Source of the DNA: Sphingomonas jejuensis | GTDB lineage: Bacteria; Pseudomonadota; Alphaproteobacteria; Sphingomonadales; Sphingomonadaceae | Length of the DNA: 64,000 nt | Direction of reading: 5' to 3' | NCBI RefSeq assembly: GCF_011927695.1 | Contig: NZ_JAATJE010000002.1 | Coordinates: 730,001 to 794,000, forward strand | Shown: piece by piece, positions 27,378 to 35,803 of the stretch | Layout: each line of letters opens with the position of its first letter | Numbering within the stretch: the stretch's first letter is position 1 | Position numbers and translations under genes: made by a program | Notes under the pieces: model-generated | What the model was told of the DNA's origin: nothing | Seen by the model: only the letters and a program-made list of their open reading frames with translations | Database searches by the model: none

Positions 27378-29525
27378 TCAGCCCAGCGCCAGCGCCTCCA
27401 CCGGCCGATCGGCCTCAGCCGGCTCCTGTCCCGCAAGCGCCTTTGCCGCCAGCCGGAAGCGGTGCAGCGCGGGTTCTGTGTAGCCGCCCGGCGCCGCAAC
27501 CCCGCCGTGGATCAGCGCCTCCGCCGCGGCGAGCGCCAGGCTGTCGCGGGCAAGCGGGCGGTAGGCGGGATCGCCGGCATTCTGTTCGTCCACGCGGGCG
27601 GCCATGCGGCGCAGGCTTGCCGCCACCTCGTCGCGCGACACGATGCCGTGGAGCAGCCAGTTGGCGATGTGCTGGGACGAGATGCGCAGCGTCGCCCGGT
27701 CCTCCATCAGGCCGACATCGTGGATGTCTGGCACCTTGGAGCAGCCGACCCCCGCATCGATCCAGCGAACAACATAGCCGAGCAGACCCTGCACATTGTT
27801 GTCGAGTTCTTCGCGCACATCGGCGTCCGACCAGTTGCGGCCGGCGGAGAGCGGGGGCGTGAGCAGGTCGGCGAGCGGCGCCACCGGCTCCTGTCCACGG
27901 GCGGCCTGACGCGCGGCCACGTCGACCGCATGGTAATGGAGTGCGTGCAGCGTCGCGGCGGTGGGCGAGGGGACCCACGCGGTGGTCGCGCCGCTTTGCG
28001 GATGCGCGACCTTCTGCCCAATCATGTCGGCCATGCGATCGGGCATCGCCCACATGCCCTTGCCGATCTGCGCGCGCCCGGCGAGCCCGCATGCGAGGCC
28101 GATCTGGACGTTGCGATCCTCGTACGCCTTGATCCAGGCCGCGTCCTTCATCGCGCCCTTCCGGAGCACCGGCCCGGCGCGCATCGCGGTGTGGATCTCG
28201 TCGCCGGTGCGGTCGAGGAAGCCGGTGTTGATGAACATGATGCGGTGGCGCACCGCGTGGATGCAGGCGGCAAGGTTCGCGCTGGTGCGGCGCTCCTCGT
28301 CCATCACGCCGACCTTGATGCTGTGGCGCGGCAGATCCAGCAGGTCCTCCACCGCATCGAACAGCCGGTCGGTGAACGCCGCTTCCGCCGGCCCGTGGAG
28401 CTTGGGCTTGACGATGTAGATCGATCCGTCGCGGCTGTTGCGGTGCTGGCCGAGGCCGCGCAGATCGTGAAGGCCGATCAGCGCGGTGACGAGCGCGTCG
28501 AGGATGCCTTCCGGCGCCTCGCCGCCGCCCGGCAGCAGCACGGCCGGCGTGGTCATCAACAGGCCGACGTTCCGCACCAGAAGGAGGCTGCGTCCCGGCA
28601 GCACCAGCTCCTTTCCCTCTGCCGTGCGGTAGCGGCGATCGCCGGACAGGCGGCGCGTCACGTCCCGGCCGCCCTTGGCGAAGCGCTCGACCAGGTCGCC
28701 CCGCATCAGCCCCAGCCAGTTGGCATAGCCCGCGACCTTGTCCGCCGCGTCGACCGCGGCAACCGAATCCTCCAGGTCGCAGATCGTGCTGAGCGCGGCT
28801 TCCAGGACGACATCGGCGATGCCGGACGGATCGTCGCGCCCGACCGGATGCGTGTCGTCGAACCGCACCTCGATGTGGAGGCCGTGATGGCGCAGCAGCA
28901 CCGTCCGGCCGTCGGCACCGTGCCCGACGAGCTGCGACGGATCGCGCAGCACCGGCGCCGCCCGGCCGAGATCGGCCCAGCGCCCGTCGGCGAGCGGCAC
29001 CGCATCGTCCAGGAATGCCTTGGCGCGCGCGATCACCAGCGCGCCGCGGGTGGGGTCGTACCCCGCACCCTGCTTACCCGGGATGACGTCCGACCCGTAG
29101 AGCGCGTCATACAGACTGCCCCAGCGCGCGTTGGCGGCGTTGAGAAGGAAGCGCGCGTTCAGCATCGGCACCACCAGCTGCGGCCCGGCGCGCCGCGCGA
29201 TCTCGTCATCGACGCCTGCCGTGTCGATCGCGAACGGTGCGGGTTCGGGCACCAGGTAGCCGATGTCGCGCAGCATGGCCGTGTGCGCGGCGCTGTCGAA
29301 CGGCTGCCCGCGCCGTGTGTCGAACCAGGCGTCGATCGCGGTCTGCATGTCGGCCCTGGTGGCGAGCAGCGCGGCGTTCTCCGGCGCAAACCGGGCGAAG
29401 ATCCCGGCCGCGCCCGACCAGAAGGTGTCGGCGTCCATGCCGAGCGGCGGCAGCACCGCGTCCTCCACGAACGCAGCCAATTCCGCCGCCACCAACAGGC
29501 CGGCGCGTTCGCGGTAATCCTGCAC
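27378..29525 (-). CDS. glcB: Malate synthase G
   Basis: 715 residues, the length of the G isoform (E. coli 723). It joins glyoxylate and acetyl-CoA to malate. Conserved blocks include NARWGSLYDALYGSDVIP, GFLDRTGDEIHTAM and WVPSPTAATLHALHYH. It is the last gene of a leftward operon after aceA and a small conserved protein, together making the two steps of the glyoxylate bypass. The RamB-like regulator divergent from aceA is the likely controller. Confidence 0.95.
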   Translation of the reverse strand: MQDYRERAGLLVAAELAAFVEDAVLPPLGMDADTFWSGAAGIFARFAPENAALLATRADMQTAIDAWFDTRRGQPFDSAAHTAMLRDIGYLVPEPAPFAIDTAGVDDEIARRAGPQLVVPMLNARFLLNAANARWGSLYDALYGSDVIPGKQGAGYDPTRGALVIARAKAFLDDAVPLADGRWADLGRAAPVLRDPSQLVGHGADGRTVLLRHHGLHIEVRFDDTHPVGRDDPSGIADVVLEAALSTICDLEDSVAAVDAADKVAGYANWLGLMRGDLVERFAKGGRDVTRRLSGDRRYRTAEGKELVLPGRSLLLVRNVGLLMTTPAVLLPGGGEAPEGILDALVTALIGLHDLRGLGQHRNSRDGSIYIVKPKLHGPAEAAFTDRLFDAVEDLLDLPRHSIKVGVMDEERRTSANLAACIHAVRHRIMFINTGFLDRTGDEIHTAMRAGPVLRKGAMKDAAWIKAYEDRNVQIGLACGLAGRAQIGKGMWAMPDRMADMIGQKVAHPQSGATTAWVPSPTAATLHALHYHAVDVAARQAARGQEPVAPLADLLTPPLSAGRNWSDADVREELDNNVQGLLGYVVRWIDAGVGCSKVPDIHDVGLMEDRATLRISSQHIANWLLHGIVSRDEVAASLRRMAARVDEQNAGDPAYRPLARDSLALAAAEALIHGGVAAPGGYTEPALHRFRLAAKALAGQEPAEADRPVEALALG

Positions 29526-29536
29526 CAGAGCCTCCG

Positions 29537-29719
29537 TCAGCCGAGCCGGCCCAGCCGGTGATAGAGGTTCGAGAACTTCACCGAAACCGGCGAATCCTGG
29601 ATGTCGTCGCGCTTCAGGTGGCTCAGCACCGCGTCGCGCAGCAGCTTGAAATCCTCGCTGGAGAAGACCGCGCGGGCGCGGCTCGGTCCGGTCGGCTGGT
29701 CTGTCGTCTGGGTGTCCAT
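29537..29719 (-). CDS. Small conserved protein between aceA and glcB
   Basis: 60 residues with no recognised domain. The centre (FSSEDFKLLRDAVLSHLKRDD) is amphipathic and helical, and the end is basic. Coding is supported by tight spacing: it starts 12 bp after aceA and ends 11 bp before glcB, with a GAGAGGA site before the ATG. Its fixed place inside the glyoxylate operon suggests a role with these enzymes, but no function can be named. Confidence 0.7.
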   Translation of the reverse strand: MDTQTTDQPTGPSRARAVFSSEDFKLLRDAVLSHLKRDDIQDSPVSVKFSNLYHRLGRLG

Positions 29720-29731
29720 GGCGTCCTCTCC

Positions 29732-31324
29732 TCAGGCAAACTGGTTCATGGTGTTGTGCACGCCGCCCGCCTTCAGCGCGGCGTCGCCGGCGAACAGCTC
29801 CTTGTGATCGTCGCCGATGTCGCTGCCCGACATGTTCTGGTGGCGCACGCAGGCGATGCCGTCGCGGATCTCCCGCCGCTGCACGCCGGCGACATAGCCG
29901 AGCATCCCCAGTTCCCCGAAGTAATCGCGGGCGAGAAGATCGGTCGACAGCGCCGCGGTGTGGTAGGTCGGCAGCGTGATCAGGTGATGGAAGATGCCGG
30001 CCCTGGCACTTGCATCCTTCTGGAAGGTGCGGATGCGCTCATCGGCTTCGGCCGCCAGCTCCGTGGTGTCGTAGATCACGCTCATCAGCGCGCCGCGTTC
30101 GTAGGCCGACACATCGCGCCCCGCCGCCGCCCAGGCATCATAGGCCTGCTGACGGAAGTTCAGCGTCCAGTTGAACGACGGCGAATTGTTGTAGACGAGC
30201 TTGGCGTCCGGCACCTCCGCGCGGATGCGGTCGACCATGCCGGCGATCTGTTCGATGTGCGGCTTTTCCGTCTCGATCCAGAGGAGATCGGCACCGCTCC
30301 GCAGCGCGGTGACGCAGTCGAGCACGCAGCGATCCTCGCCCGTGCCGGGCCGGAACTGGAACAGGTTGGATGCCAGCCGCTTCGGCCGCATCAGCCGCCC
30401 GTCGCGCTCGATCACCACGTCGCCGCGAAGCGCGCCGAGGTCGGTCACCTCGTCGCAATCCAGAAAGGCATTGTACTGGTCGCCGAGGTCGCCGGCCGCG
30501 CGGCTGTAGGCGATCTGCTTGGTGAGGCCGGCGCCCAGCGAGTCGGTGCGGGCGACGATGATGCCGTCATCCACGCCCAGCTCCAGAAAGGCGTACCGGC
30601 AGGCGTTGATCTTGGCCAGGAAGTCCTCGTGCGGGACCGTGACCTTGCCGTCCTGGTGGCCGCACTGCTTTTCGTCCGACACCTGGTTCTCGATCTGCAG
30701 CGCGCAGGCGCCCGCCTCGATCATCTTCTTGGCGAGCAGGTAGGTCGCCTCCGCATTGCCGAAACCGGCATCGATGTCGGCGATGATCGGCACGACATGG
30801 CTTTCATGCCCGTCGATGGCGGCGATCAGCGCGGTCTCGCGCTCCCGGTCGCCGGCGGCGCGGGCGGCGTCCAGATCGCGGAACAGCCCGCCCAGTTCGC
30901 GCGCGTCCGCCTGCTTCAGGAAGGTGTAGAGTTCCGCGATCAGCGCCGGCACGCTCGTCTTCTCGTGCATCGACTGGTCGGGCAGCGGCCCGAACTCGGA
31001 CCGCAGCGCCGCGACCATCCAGCCGGACAGGTAGAGGTAGCGGCCCTTGAGGCTGCCGAAATGCTTCTTGATGCTGATCGCCTTCTGCTGCCCGATGAAG
31101 CCGTGCCAGCAGCCGAGCGACTGGGTGTAGCGCGACGGGTCGGCATCATAGGCCGCCATGTCGGCGCGCATGGTCGCGGCCGTCGCCCGCGCGATGTCGA
31201 GGCCGCAGCCGAAGCGGTTCTGCAGCCGCATGCGCGCGACGCCCTCGGCGGTGATCGCGCTCCAGGCGTCGCCGCGTTCGCTGATCAGATCGCGCGCTTC
31301 GGCAACGGCGTTTTCGTACGACAT
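29732..31324 (-). CDS. aceA: Isocitrate lyase
   Basis: 530 residues, a longer variant of the family. It splits isocitrate to succinate and glyoxylate, the first step of the glyoxylate bypass. The catalytic KQCGH loop is at 219-223 with Cys221 as active-site acid; IADIDAGFGNAEATYLL holds metal-binding residues. First gene of the aceA-small protein-glcB operon. Its ribosome site (AGGGGAT) can pair with an upstream repeat in the leader (31331-31360). It is divergent from the RamB-like regulator. Confidence 0.96.
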   Translation of the reverse strand: MSYENAVAEARDLISERGDAWSAITAEGVARMRLQNRFGCGLDIARATAATMRADMAAYDADPSRYTQSLGCWHGFIGQQKAISIKKHFGSLKGRYLYLSGWMVAALRSEFGPLPDQSMHEKTSVPALIAELYTFLKQADARELGGLFRDLDAARAAGDRERETALIAAIDGHESHVVPIIADIDAGFGNAEATYLLAKKMIEAGACALQIENQVSDEKQCGHQDGKVTVPHEDFLAKINACRYAFLELGVDDGIIVARTDSLGAGLTKQIAYSRAAGDLGDQYNAFLDCDEVTDLGALRGDVVIERDGRLMRPKRLASNLFQFRPGTGEDRCVLDCVTALRSGADLLWIETEKPHIEQIAGMVDRIRAEVPDAKLVYNNSPSFNWTLNFRQQAYDAWAAAGRDVSAYERGALMSVIYDTTELAAEADERIRTFQKDASARAGIFHHLITLPTYHTAALSTDLLARDYFGELGMLGYVAGVQRREIRDGIACVRHQNMSGSDIGDDHKELFAGDAALKAGGVHNTMNQFA

Positions 31325-31330
31325 GATGGC

Positions 31331-31360
31331 ATCCCCTGACGGTCTTGTTGCCTAGGGGAT
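31331..31360 (-). promoter_or_regulatory. Leader hairpin that could hide the aceA ribosome-binding site
   Basis: On the aceA mRNA, the sequence ATCCCCT (31360-31354) can pair with AGGGGAT (31337-31331), a seven-pair perfect stem with a 16-base loop. The second arm is the probable Shine-Dalgarno sequence, ending six bases before the ATG. This requires that transcription starts upstream of 31360 on that strand. Confidence 0.4.
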
Positions 31361-31393
31361 GGGCCCGCCGGCGCGACGCGAACAGGGCGATTA

Positions 31394-31423
31394 TTGACGC
31401 ATTCTTCGGTTCCGACTTAGTAT
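31394..31423 (+). promoter_or_regulatory. Sigma-70-type promoter of the RamB-like regulator gene
   Basis: TTGACG (31394-31399) and TAGTAT (31418-31423) with an 18-bp spacer. Transcription should begin near 31430, giving a leader of about 20 bases before the ATG at 31450. This is one of the cleaner promoters in the window. Confidence 0.65.
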
Positions 31424-31426
31424 CAT

Positions 31427-31441
31427 TGTCACATTGTGACA
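31427..31441. promoter_or_regulatory. Candidate operator in front of the RamB-like regulator gene
   Basis: TGTCACA-T-TGTGACA, a perfect seven-base inverted repeat with a single central base. It lies just after the -10 and covers the likely start point, the usual place for a repressor. Autoregulation by the RamB-like protein is the simplest reading. Confidence 0.55.
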
Positions 31442-31449
31442 GGGCGACC

Positions 31450-32850
31450 ATGGCTGCCACGCGCGATCGCAAGCTCTACCTGGGTCCGCGTCTGCGGATG
31501 CTGCGGCGCGAACTGGGCCTCACCCAGACGCGCATGGCGGACGAGCTTGGCGTGTCGCCGAGCTACCTCAATCACCTGGAACGCAACCAGCGCCCGCTGA
31601 CCGCGCCCATGCTGCTGCGGCTGGCAGACACCTATGACCTGGACGTGCGCGGATTTGTCGCGGGCGCGGGCGAGGCGGCGGCGAGCGACCTGGGCGAGAT
31701 CCTGGCCGACGACCTCGTTCGCGAATTGGCGATCGGCCGGCAGGAGGTGTTGGAGGTCGCCGAGAACTATCCCAACGTCGCCGAGGCGGTGAAGCGGCTG
31801 TACCGCGCGCTGGTCGACCTGCGCCAGCTGCCCGGCCGCATCGAATCGGCGGCGGGCGGGGCCGATGCGCCTGCGGCGTCGCCGATCGGATGGCTGCGCG
31901 ACTGGATCGAGGGCGAGCAGAGCCACTTTCCCGGCATCGACACGGCAGCAGAGGCGCTGTCCGCCGCACTCGGCGAGGGGCCGGAGGCGCTGCGCGCGGC
32001 CATGGTCGCACGGTTGGGCGAAACGCCGGGCATCGCCGTTCGCGTCGTCGGGCAGGACGTGCTGGGCGACGCGCTCCACCATTATGACCTCCATCGCCGC
32101 CGGCTGATGCTGTCGGAGCGGCTGAGCGCATCGGGGCGGCTGTTCGCCATCGCCGCGCAGCTGGCGCGTACGGCGCTGTCCGATCCGATCGCGGAGGTGC
32201 TGGCCACCGCCGCCCCGCCCGATGCGGAAACGCGCGCGCTGACCGCGCAGACGCTGGTCAATTATGCCGCGGCCGCCCTCGTCATGCCCTATGGCCGCGT
32301 CCATGCTGCCGCCGAGGCCAGCGGCTATGACCTCGACCTCATCGCGGCGCGGTTCGGCGTGTCGGTCGCGCAGGCCGCACAGCGGCTGACGACGCTGGGG
32401 CGGAGCTCGGCGCCCGGCCTGACGCTGTTCTTCCTGAACCTCGACGTGGCGGGCAACGTCGCCAAGCGGCTGGCGCTGGCAAGCGCGCCGTTCGCACGCT
32501 TCGGCGGCGGGTGCCCGCGATGGCGCGCACACCTGGCCATGCAGCGGTCGGGCGAGACCATCGTCGACCTGGTGGAGCTGCCCGACGGGCAACGATACCT
32601 GACCTGGGCGCGTGCGATCACCGGATCGCGCACAAGGCGACCGAGCCTGCTGGTGATGGGATGCGACGCGGCGGAGGGCGGGCGCACCGTCTATGGCCGG
32701 CAGCCGCTCGAGCCGACGCCGATCGGCCCGGCCTGCCACCTGTGCGAACGGCCGGACTGCCGGGAGCGGTCGTTGCCGCCGATCACCCGCGCGCTCGACA
32801 TCAATCCCAATCGCCGGCCGCTCGCGCCCTATCCGTTCCGCGCGATCTGA
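31450..32850 (+). CDS. XRE-family regulator of the RamB/ScfR type (HTH plus IrrE-like plus DUF2083)
   Basis: 466 residues. A Cro/C1-type HTH at about 10-65 (GLTQTRMADELGVSPSYLNH) is followed by an ImmA/IrrE-like middle region and the DUF2083 tail with Cys429, Cys432 and Cys437 (CHLCERPDC). This is the layout of RamB and short-chain acyl-CoA regulators, which repress or activate aceA, glcB or propionate genes. The gene is divergent from the aceA operon, with a clear promoter and palindrome before its ATG. The start is set by AGGGCGACC upstream; a longer reading would cross the operator. Confidence 0.88.
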   Translation: MAATRDRKLYLGPRLRMLRRELGLTQTRMADELGVSPSYLNHLERNQRPLTAPMLLRLADTYDLDVRGFVAGAGEAAASDLGEILADDLVRELAIGRQEVLEVAENYPNVAEAVKRLYRALVDLRQLPGRIESAAGGADAPAASPIGWLRDWIEGEQSHFPGIDTAAEALSAALGEGPEALRAAMVARLGETPGIAVRVVGQDVLGDALHHYDLHRRRLMLSERLSASGRLFAIAAQLARTALSDPIAEVLATAAPPDAETRALTAQTLVNYAAAALVMPYGRVHAAAEASGYDLDLIAARFGVSVAQAAQRLTTLGRSSAPGLTLFFLNLDVAGNVAKRLALASAPFARFGGGCPRWRAHLAMQRSGETIVDLVELPDGQRYLTWARAITGSRTRRPSLLVMGCDAAEGGRTVYGRQPLEPTPIGPACHLCERPDCRERSLPPITRALDINPNRRPLAPYPFRAI

Positions 32851-33013
32851 GGCGGTCGCGGCGCACCGACCGCACCGGCGGCCGGGTTCCGCGCACTATG
32901 CCAGCGCTATGCGAAAGGCCGGAACCGCTCTCGAAACGCTACGCGGCTGAGGCCTAGTTGCCCTCCCTGGACGTGGCCCGGCGACCGGGTGCGCGCGTCC
33001 TTTGGGGACGATC

Positions 33014-33868
33014 ATGACCTGCACCAAACTGTTTCCTGCCGCCTTCCTCCTTGGCCTGTCGGCGCCCGCGCTGGCGCAGGACACAGGCGGCGACACCGCG
33101 CCGCCGCCGACGATCACCGTGTCCGGATCAGCGACGATCGCGTCCGACTACCGGTTCCGCGGCGTGTCGCAGACCGACCAGGAGATGGCGGTGCAGGGCG
33201 GCATCACGGTCGCCCATGACAGCGGCGTCTATGCCGGCGTCTGGGGGTCGAACCTGGCGGGCTGGGGCACGTTCGGCGGCGCGAACATGGAGCTCGACCT
33301 GATCGCCGGATACCGGCTGCCGGTCGGCGGCGGCACGCTGGACGTGGGGCTGACCTGGTACATGTACCCGGGCGGCGCCGACCTGACCGACTTTGCCGAG
33401 CCCTATGCCAAGCTCAGCGGCACGGCGGGCCCGGCCACGCTGACCGCGGGCGTCGCCTATGCGCCCGAACAGGAAGCGATCGGCAAGTGGTACGCCACGG
33501 GCGCGGACGCCGCCGCCGGCGTCTTTACCGACCCCGGCGCCAAGGACGACAATCTTTACCTATGGGGCGATGCCGCCGTGGCCGTTCCGGGCACGCCGAT
33601 CACCGCCAAGGCGCATGTCGGCCACAGCTGGGGGCAGGACGGACTGGGCCCGAACGCGACCGCGGTGGCGCCGACCGGGCGATATTGGGACTGGTCGCTG
33701 GGCGCGGACGCGACGTGGCGGAACCTGACGTTCAACCTCAGCTACGTCGACACCGACATCTCCGACCGCGAAGCGGCCTATCTGCGGCCCAGCTTCAGCA
33801 AGGGCCAGGACGGCACCGGCAACATCGCCGGCGGCACGGTTGTCGCCTCGCTCACCGCAGCCTTCTGA
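33014..33868 (+). CDS. TorF-family putative porin
   Basis: 284 residues with a signal peptide (LFPAAFLLGLSAPALAQ), then beta-strand-rich sequence with the family N-terminal block SGSATIASDYRFRGVSQTDQ and a C-terminal aromatic residue (LTAAF), typical of outer-membrane barrels. The ATG at 33014 has GGGGAC before it. It ends 17 bp before a small membrane peptide and the kdp genes, so it is probably transcribed with them. This suggests a role in letting potassium or another ion cross the outer membrane, which is inference. Confidence 0.85.
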   Translation: MTCTKLFPAAFLLGLSAPALAQDTGGDTAPPPTITVSGSATIASDYRFRGVSQTDQEMAVQGGITVAHDSGVYAGVWGSNLAGWGTFGGANMELDLIAGYRLPVGGGTLDVGLTWYMYPGGADLTDFAEPYAKLSGTAGPATLTAGVAYAPEQEAIGKWYATGADAAAGVFTDPGAKDDNLYLWGDAAVAVPGTPITAKAHVGHSWGQDGLGPNATAVAPTGRYWDWSLGADATWRNLTFNLSYVDTDISDREAAYLRPSFSKGQDGTGNIAGGTVVASLTAAF

Positions 33869-33885
33869 GTTGAGGGAGGACTTCC

Positions 33886-33969
33886 ATGCAGGACCTGCTC
33901 TGGATCGCGATCATCGGCGGGCTGTTCGCGCTGACGCTCGCTTTTGCCCGCCTGTGCGACAACGCCTGA
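33886..33969 (+). CDS. 27-residue membrane peptide preceding kdpF
   Basis: A single predicted membrane helix (LLWIAIIGGLFALTLAFARL) ending in CDNA. A strong ribosome site (GAGGGAGGAC) lies before the ATG and another follows it before kdpF, so it is very likely translated. It is too short for most gene finders. It is similar in size and style to KdpF but not the same; it may be a second small subunit of the Kdp pump or a translated leader. No function can be named. Confidence 0.65.
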   Translation: MQDLLWIAIIGGLFALTLAFARLCDNA

Positions 33970-33982
33970 GGGAGCCGCGGCG

Positions 33983-34072
33983 ATGACACTCGATCTGTGG
34001 CTGGCGGCGCTGACCGCGCTTGGCCTGCTCGTCTATCTCGTGGCGGTGCTGATCCGCCCCGAACGCTTCTGA
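33983..34072 (+). CDS. kdpF: K+-transporting ATPase subunit F
   Basis: 29 residues, the exact length of E. coli KdpF, with one membrane helix and the family ending [12 protein letters not shown]. KdpF is a small stabilising subunit of the KdpFABC pump. It lies 13 bp before kdpA with GAGGGAG before its ATG. Confidence 0.85.
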   Translation: MTLDLWLAALTALGLLVYLVAVLIRPERF

Positions 34073-34085
34073 AAGGGGCGGTGGC

Positions 34086-35789
34086 ATGACATTCCAGGGC
34101 TGGTTCCTGATCCTTCTGTTCGTCGGCATCCTGCTGGCGTTGACCAAGCCGATGGGGCTGTGGCTCCACGCGCTGCTGGACGGGCGCCGCACGCCGCTGC
34201 ACGTCGTGCTCGGCCCGGTCGAGCGGGGGTTCTACAAGGCGGCGGGCATCGACCCGACCGCCGAGCAGGGCTGGCGCCGCTACGCCGTCAGCATGCTGAT
34301 CTTCAACACGGTGCTGCTTGGCCTCACCTATGCCGTGCTGCGGCTACAGGGCGTGCTCCCCGGCAATCCGCAGGGGCTGCCGGGCCTGTCGCCCGACCTC
34401 GCCTTCAACACCGCCGTCAGCTTCACCACCAACACCAACTGGCAAAGCTATGGCGGCGAGAGCACCATGTCGAACCTCAGCCAGATGCTGGGGCTGACGA
34501 TCCACAACTTCCTGTCGGCGGCGACCGGCATCGCGCTCGCCTTTGCGCTGTTCCGCGGCTTTGCCCGGCGCGAGGCGGCCGCGATCGGCAACTTCTGGGC
34601 CGATGTCACGCGGGTGACGCTCTACCTGCTGCTGCCGCTGTGCATCGTCTACGCGCTGTTCCTGATCGGCAGCGGCGTGCCGCAGACGCTGGCGGGCGCG
34701 GTCGACGTCCAGACGCTGGAAGGCGCGCGCCAGACGATCCTGCTCGGCCCGGTGGCCAGCCAGGAAGCGATCAAGATGCTCGGCACCAACGGCGGCGGAT
34801 TCTTCAACGCCAACTCGGCGCATCCGTTCGAGAACCCGACCGCGCTCACCAACTTCGTGCAGATGCTGTCGATCTTCCTGATCGGCTTCGGCCTCACCTG
34901 GACCTTCGGCAAGGCCGTCGGCAATCCGCGTCAGGGCTGGGCGATCCTGGCGGCGATGCTGGTGCTGTTCCTGGCCGGTGTCGCCATCACCTATTCGCAG
35001 GAAGCGGCGGGCAACCCGATCCTGAACCAGCTGGGCATCACCGGCGGCAACATGGAGGGCAAGGAAGTCCGCTTCGGCATCGCCGCAAGCGCGCTGTTCT
35101 CGATCGTCACCACCGCCGCATCCTGTGGCGCGGTCAATTCGATGCACGACAGCTTCACCGCGCTGGGCGGCATGATCCCGCTGTTCAACATCCAGCTGGG
35201 CGAGGTGGTCGTCGGCGGCGTGGGCGCGGGCATCTACGGCTTCCTTCTGTTCGCCATCCTGGCGGTGTTCGTCGCCGGGCTGATGGTCGGCCGCACGCCC
35301 GAATATGTCGGCAAGAAGATCGAAAGCCGCGAGGTGAAGCTTGCCGTCCTGGCAATCGCGGTGCTGCCGCTTGCGATCCTGGGGATGACCGCGCTGTCGA
35401 GCGTGCTGGAGGCCGGTCTTGCCGGGCCGCTCAACGCCGGGCCCCACGGCTTTTCGGAAATCCTCTACGCATACACCAGCGCTGCGGGGAACAACGGTTC
35501 CGCCTTTGCCGGGCTGACCGCCAACACGCCCTTCTACAACGGGCTGCTGGGCGTCGCGATGTGGCTGGGGCGGTTCTTCGTGATCGTACCGATGCTGGCG
35601 ATCGCCGGCTCGCTCGCGGCGAAGAAATATGTGCCCGAAGGCCCGGGCTCCTTCCCGACCACCGGCGGCCTGTGGGTCGGCCTGCTCGTCGGGATCATCC
35701 TGGTCCTGGGTGGCCTCACCTTCCTGCCGAGCCTCGCGCTCGGTCCCATCGCCGATCATCTCAGCATGATCCGCGGCCAGCTGTTCTGA
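34086..35789 (+). CDS. kdpA: K+-transporting ATPase, potassium-binding subunit A
   Basis: 567 residues with about ten membrane helices, member of the superfamily of K+ transporters. Selectivity-filter segments are visible: [13 protein letters not shown] and [19 protein letters not shown]. KdpA binds and carries K+ into the pump. It lies between kdpF and kdpB in the kdpFABCDE run with normal spacing. Confidence 0.97.
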   Translation: MTFQGWFLILLFVGILLALTKPMGLWLHALLDGRRTPLHVVLGPVERGFYKAAGIDPTAEQGWRRYAVSMLIFNTVLLGLTYAVLRLQGVLPGNPQGLPGLSPDLAFNTAVSFTTNTNWQSYGGESTMSNLSQMLGLTIHNFLSAATGIALAFALFRGFARREAAAIGNFWADVTRVTLYLLLPLCIVYALFLIGSGVPQTLAGAVDVQTLEGARQTILLGPVASQEAIKMLGTNGGGFFNANSAHPFENPTALTNFVQMLSIFLIGFGLTWTFGKAVGNPRQGWAILAAMLVLFLAGVAITYSQEAAGNPILNQLGITGGNMEGKEVRFGIAASALFSIVTTAASCGAVNSMHDSFTALGGMIPLFNIQLGEVVVGGVGAGIYGFLLFAILAVFVAGLMVGRTPEYVGKKIESREVKLAVLAIAVLPLAILGMTALSSVLEAGLAGPLNAGPHGFSEILYAYTSAAGNNGSAFAGLTANTPFYNGLLGVAMWLGRFFVIVPMLAIAGSLAAKKYVPEGPGSFPTTGGLWVGLLVGIILVLGGLTFLPSLALGPIADHLSMIRGQLF

Positions 35790-35803
35790 CGAGGCAAGCC
35801 ACC

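Noticed and set aside
23381-27862. A 1493-codon open frame antisense to the hybrid kinase
   Set aside because: Composition is that of a shadow frame (Arg/His/Gly rich), and the kinase on the other strand has all domains intact.
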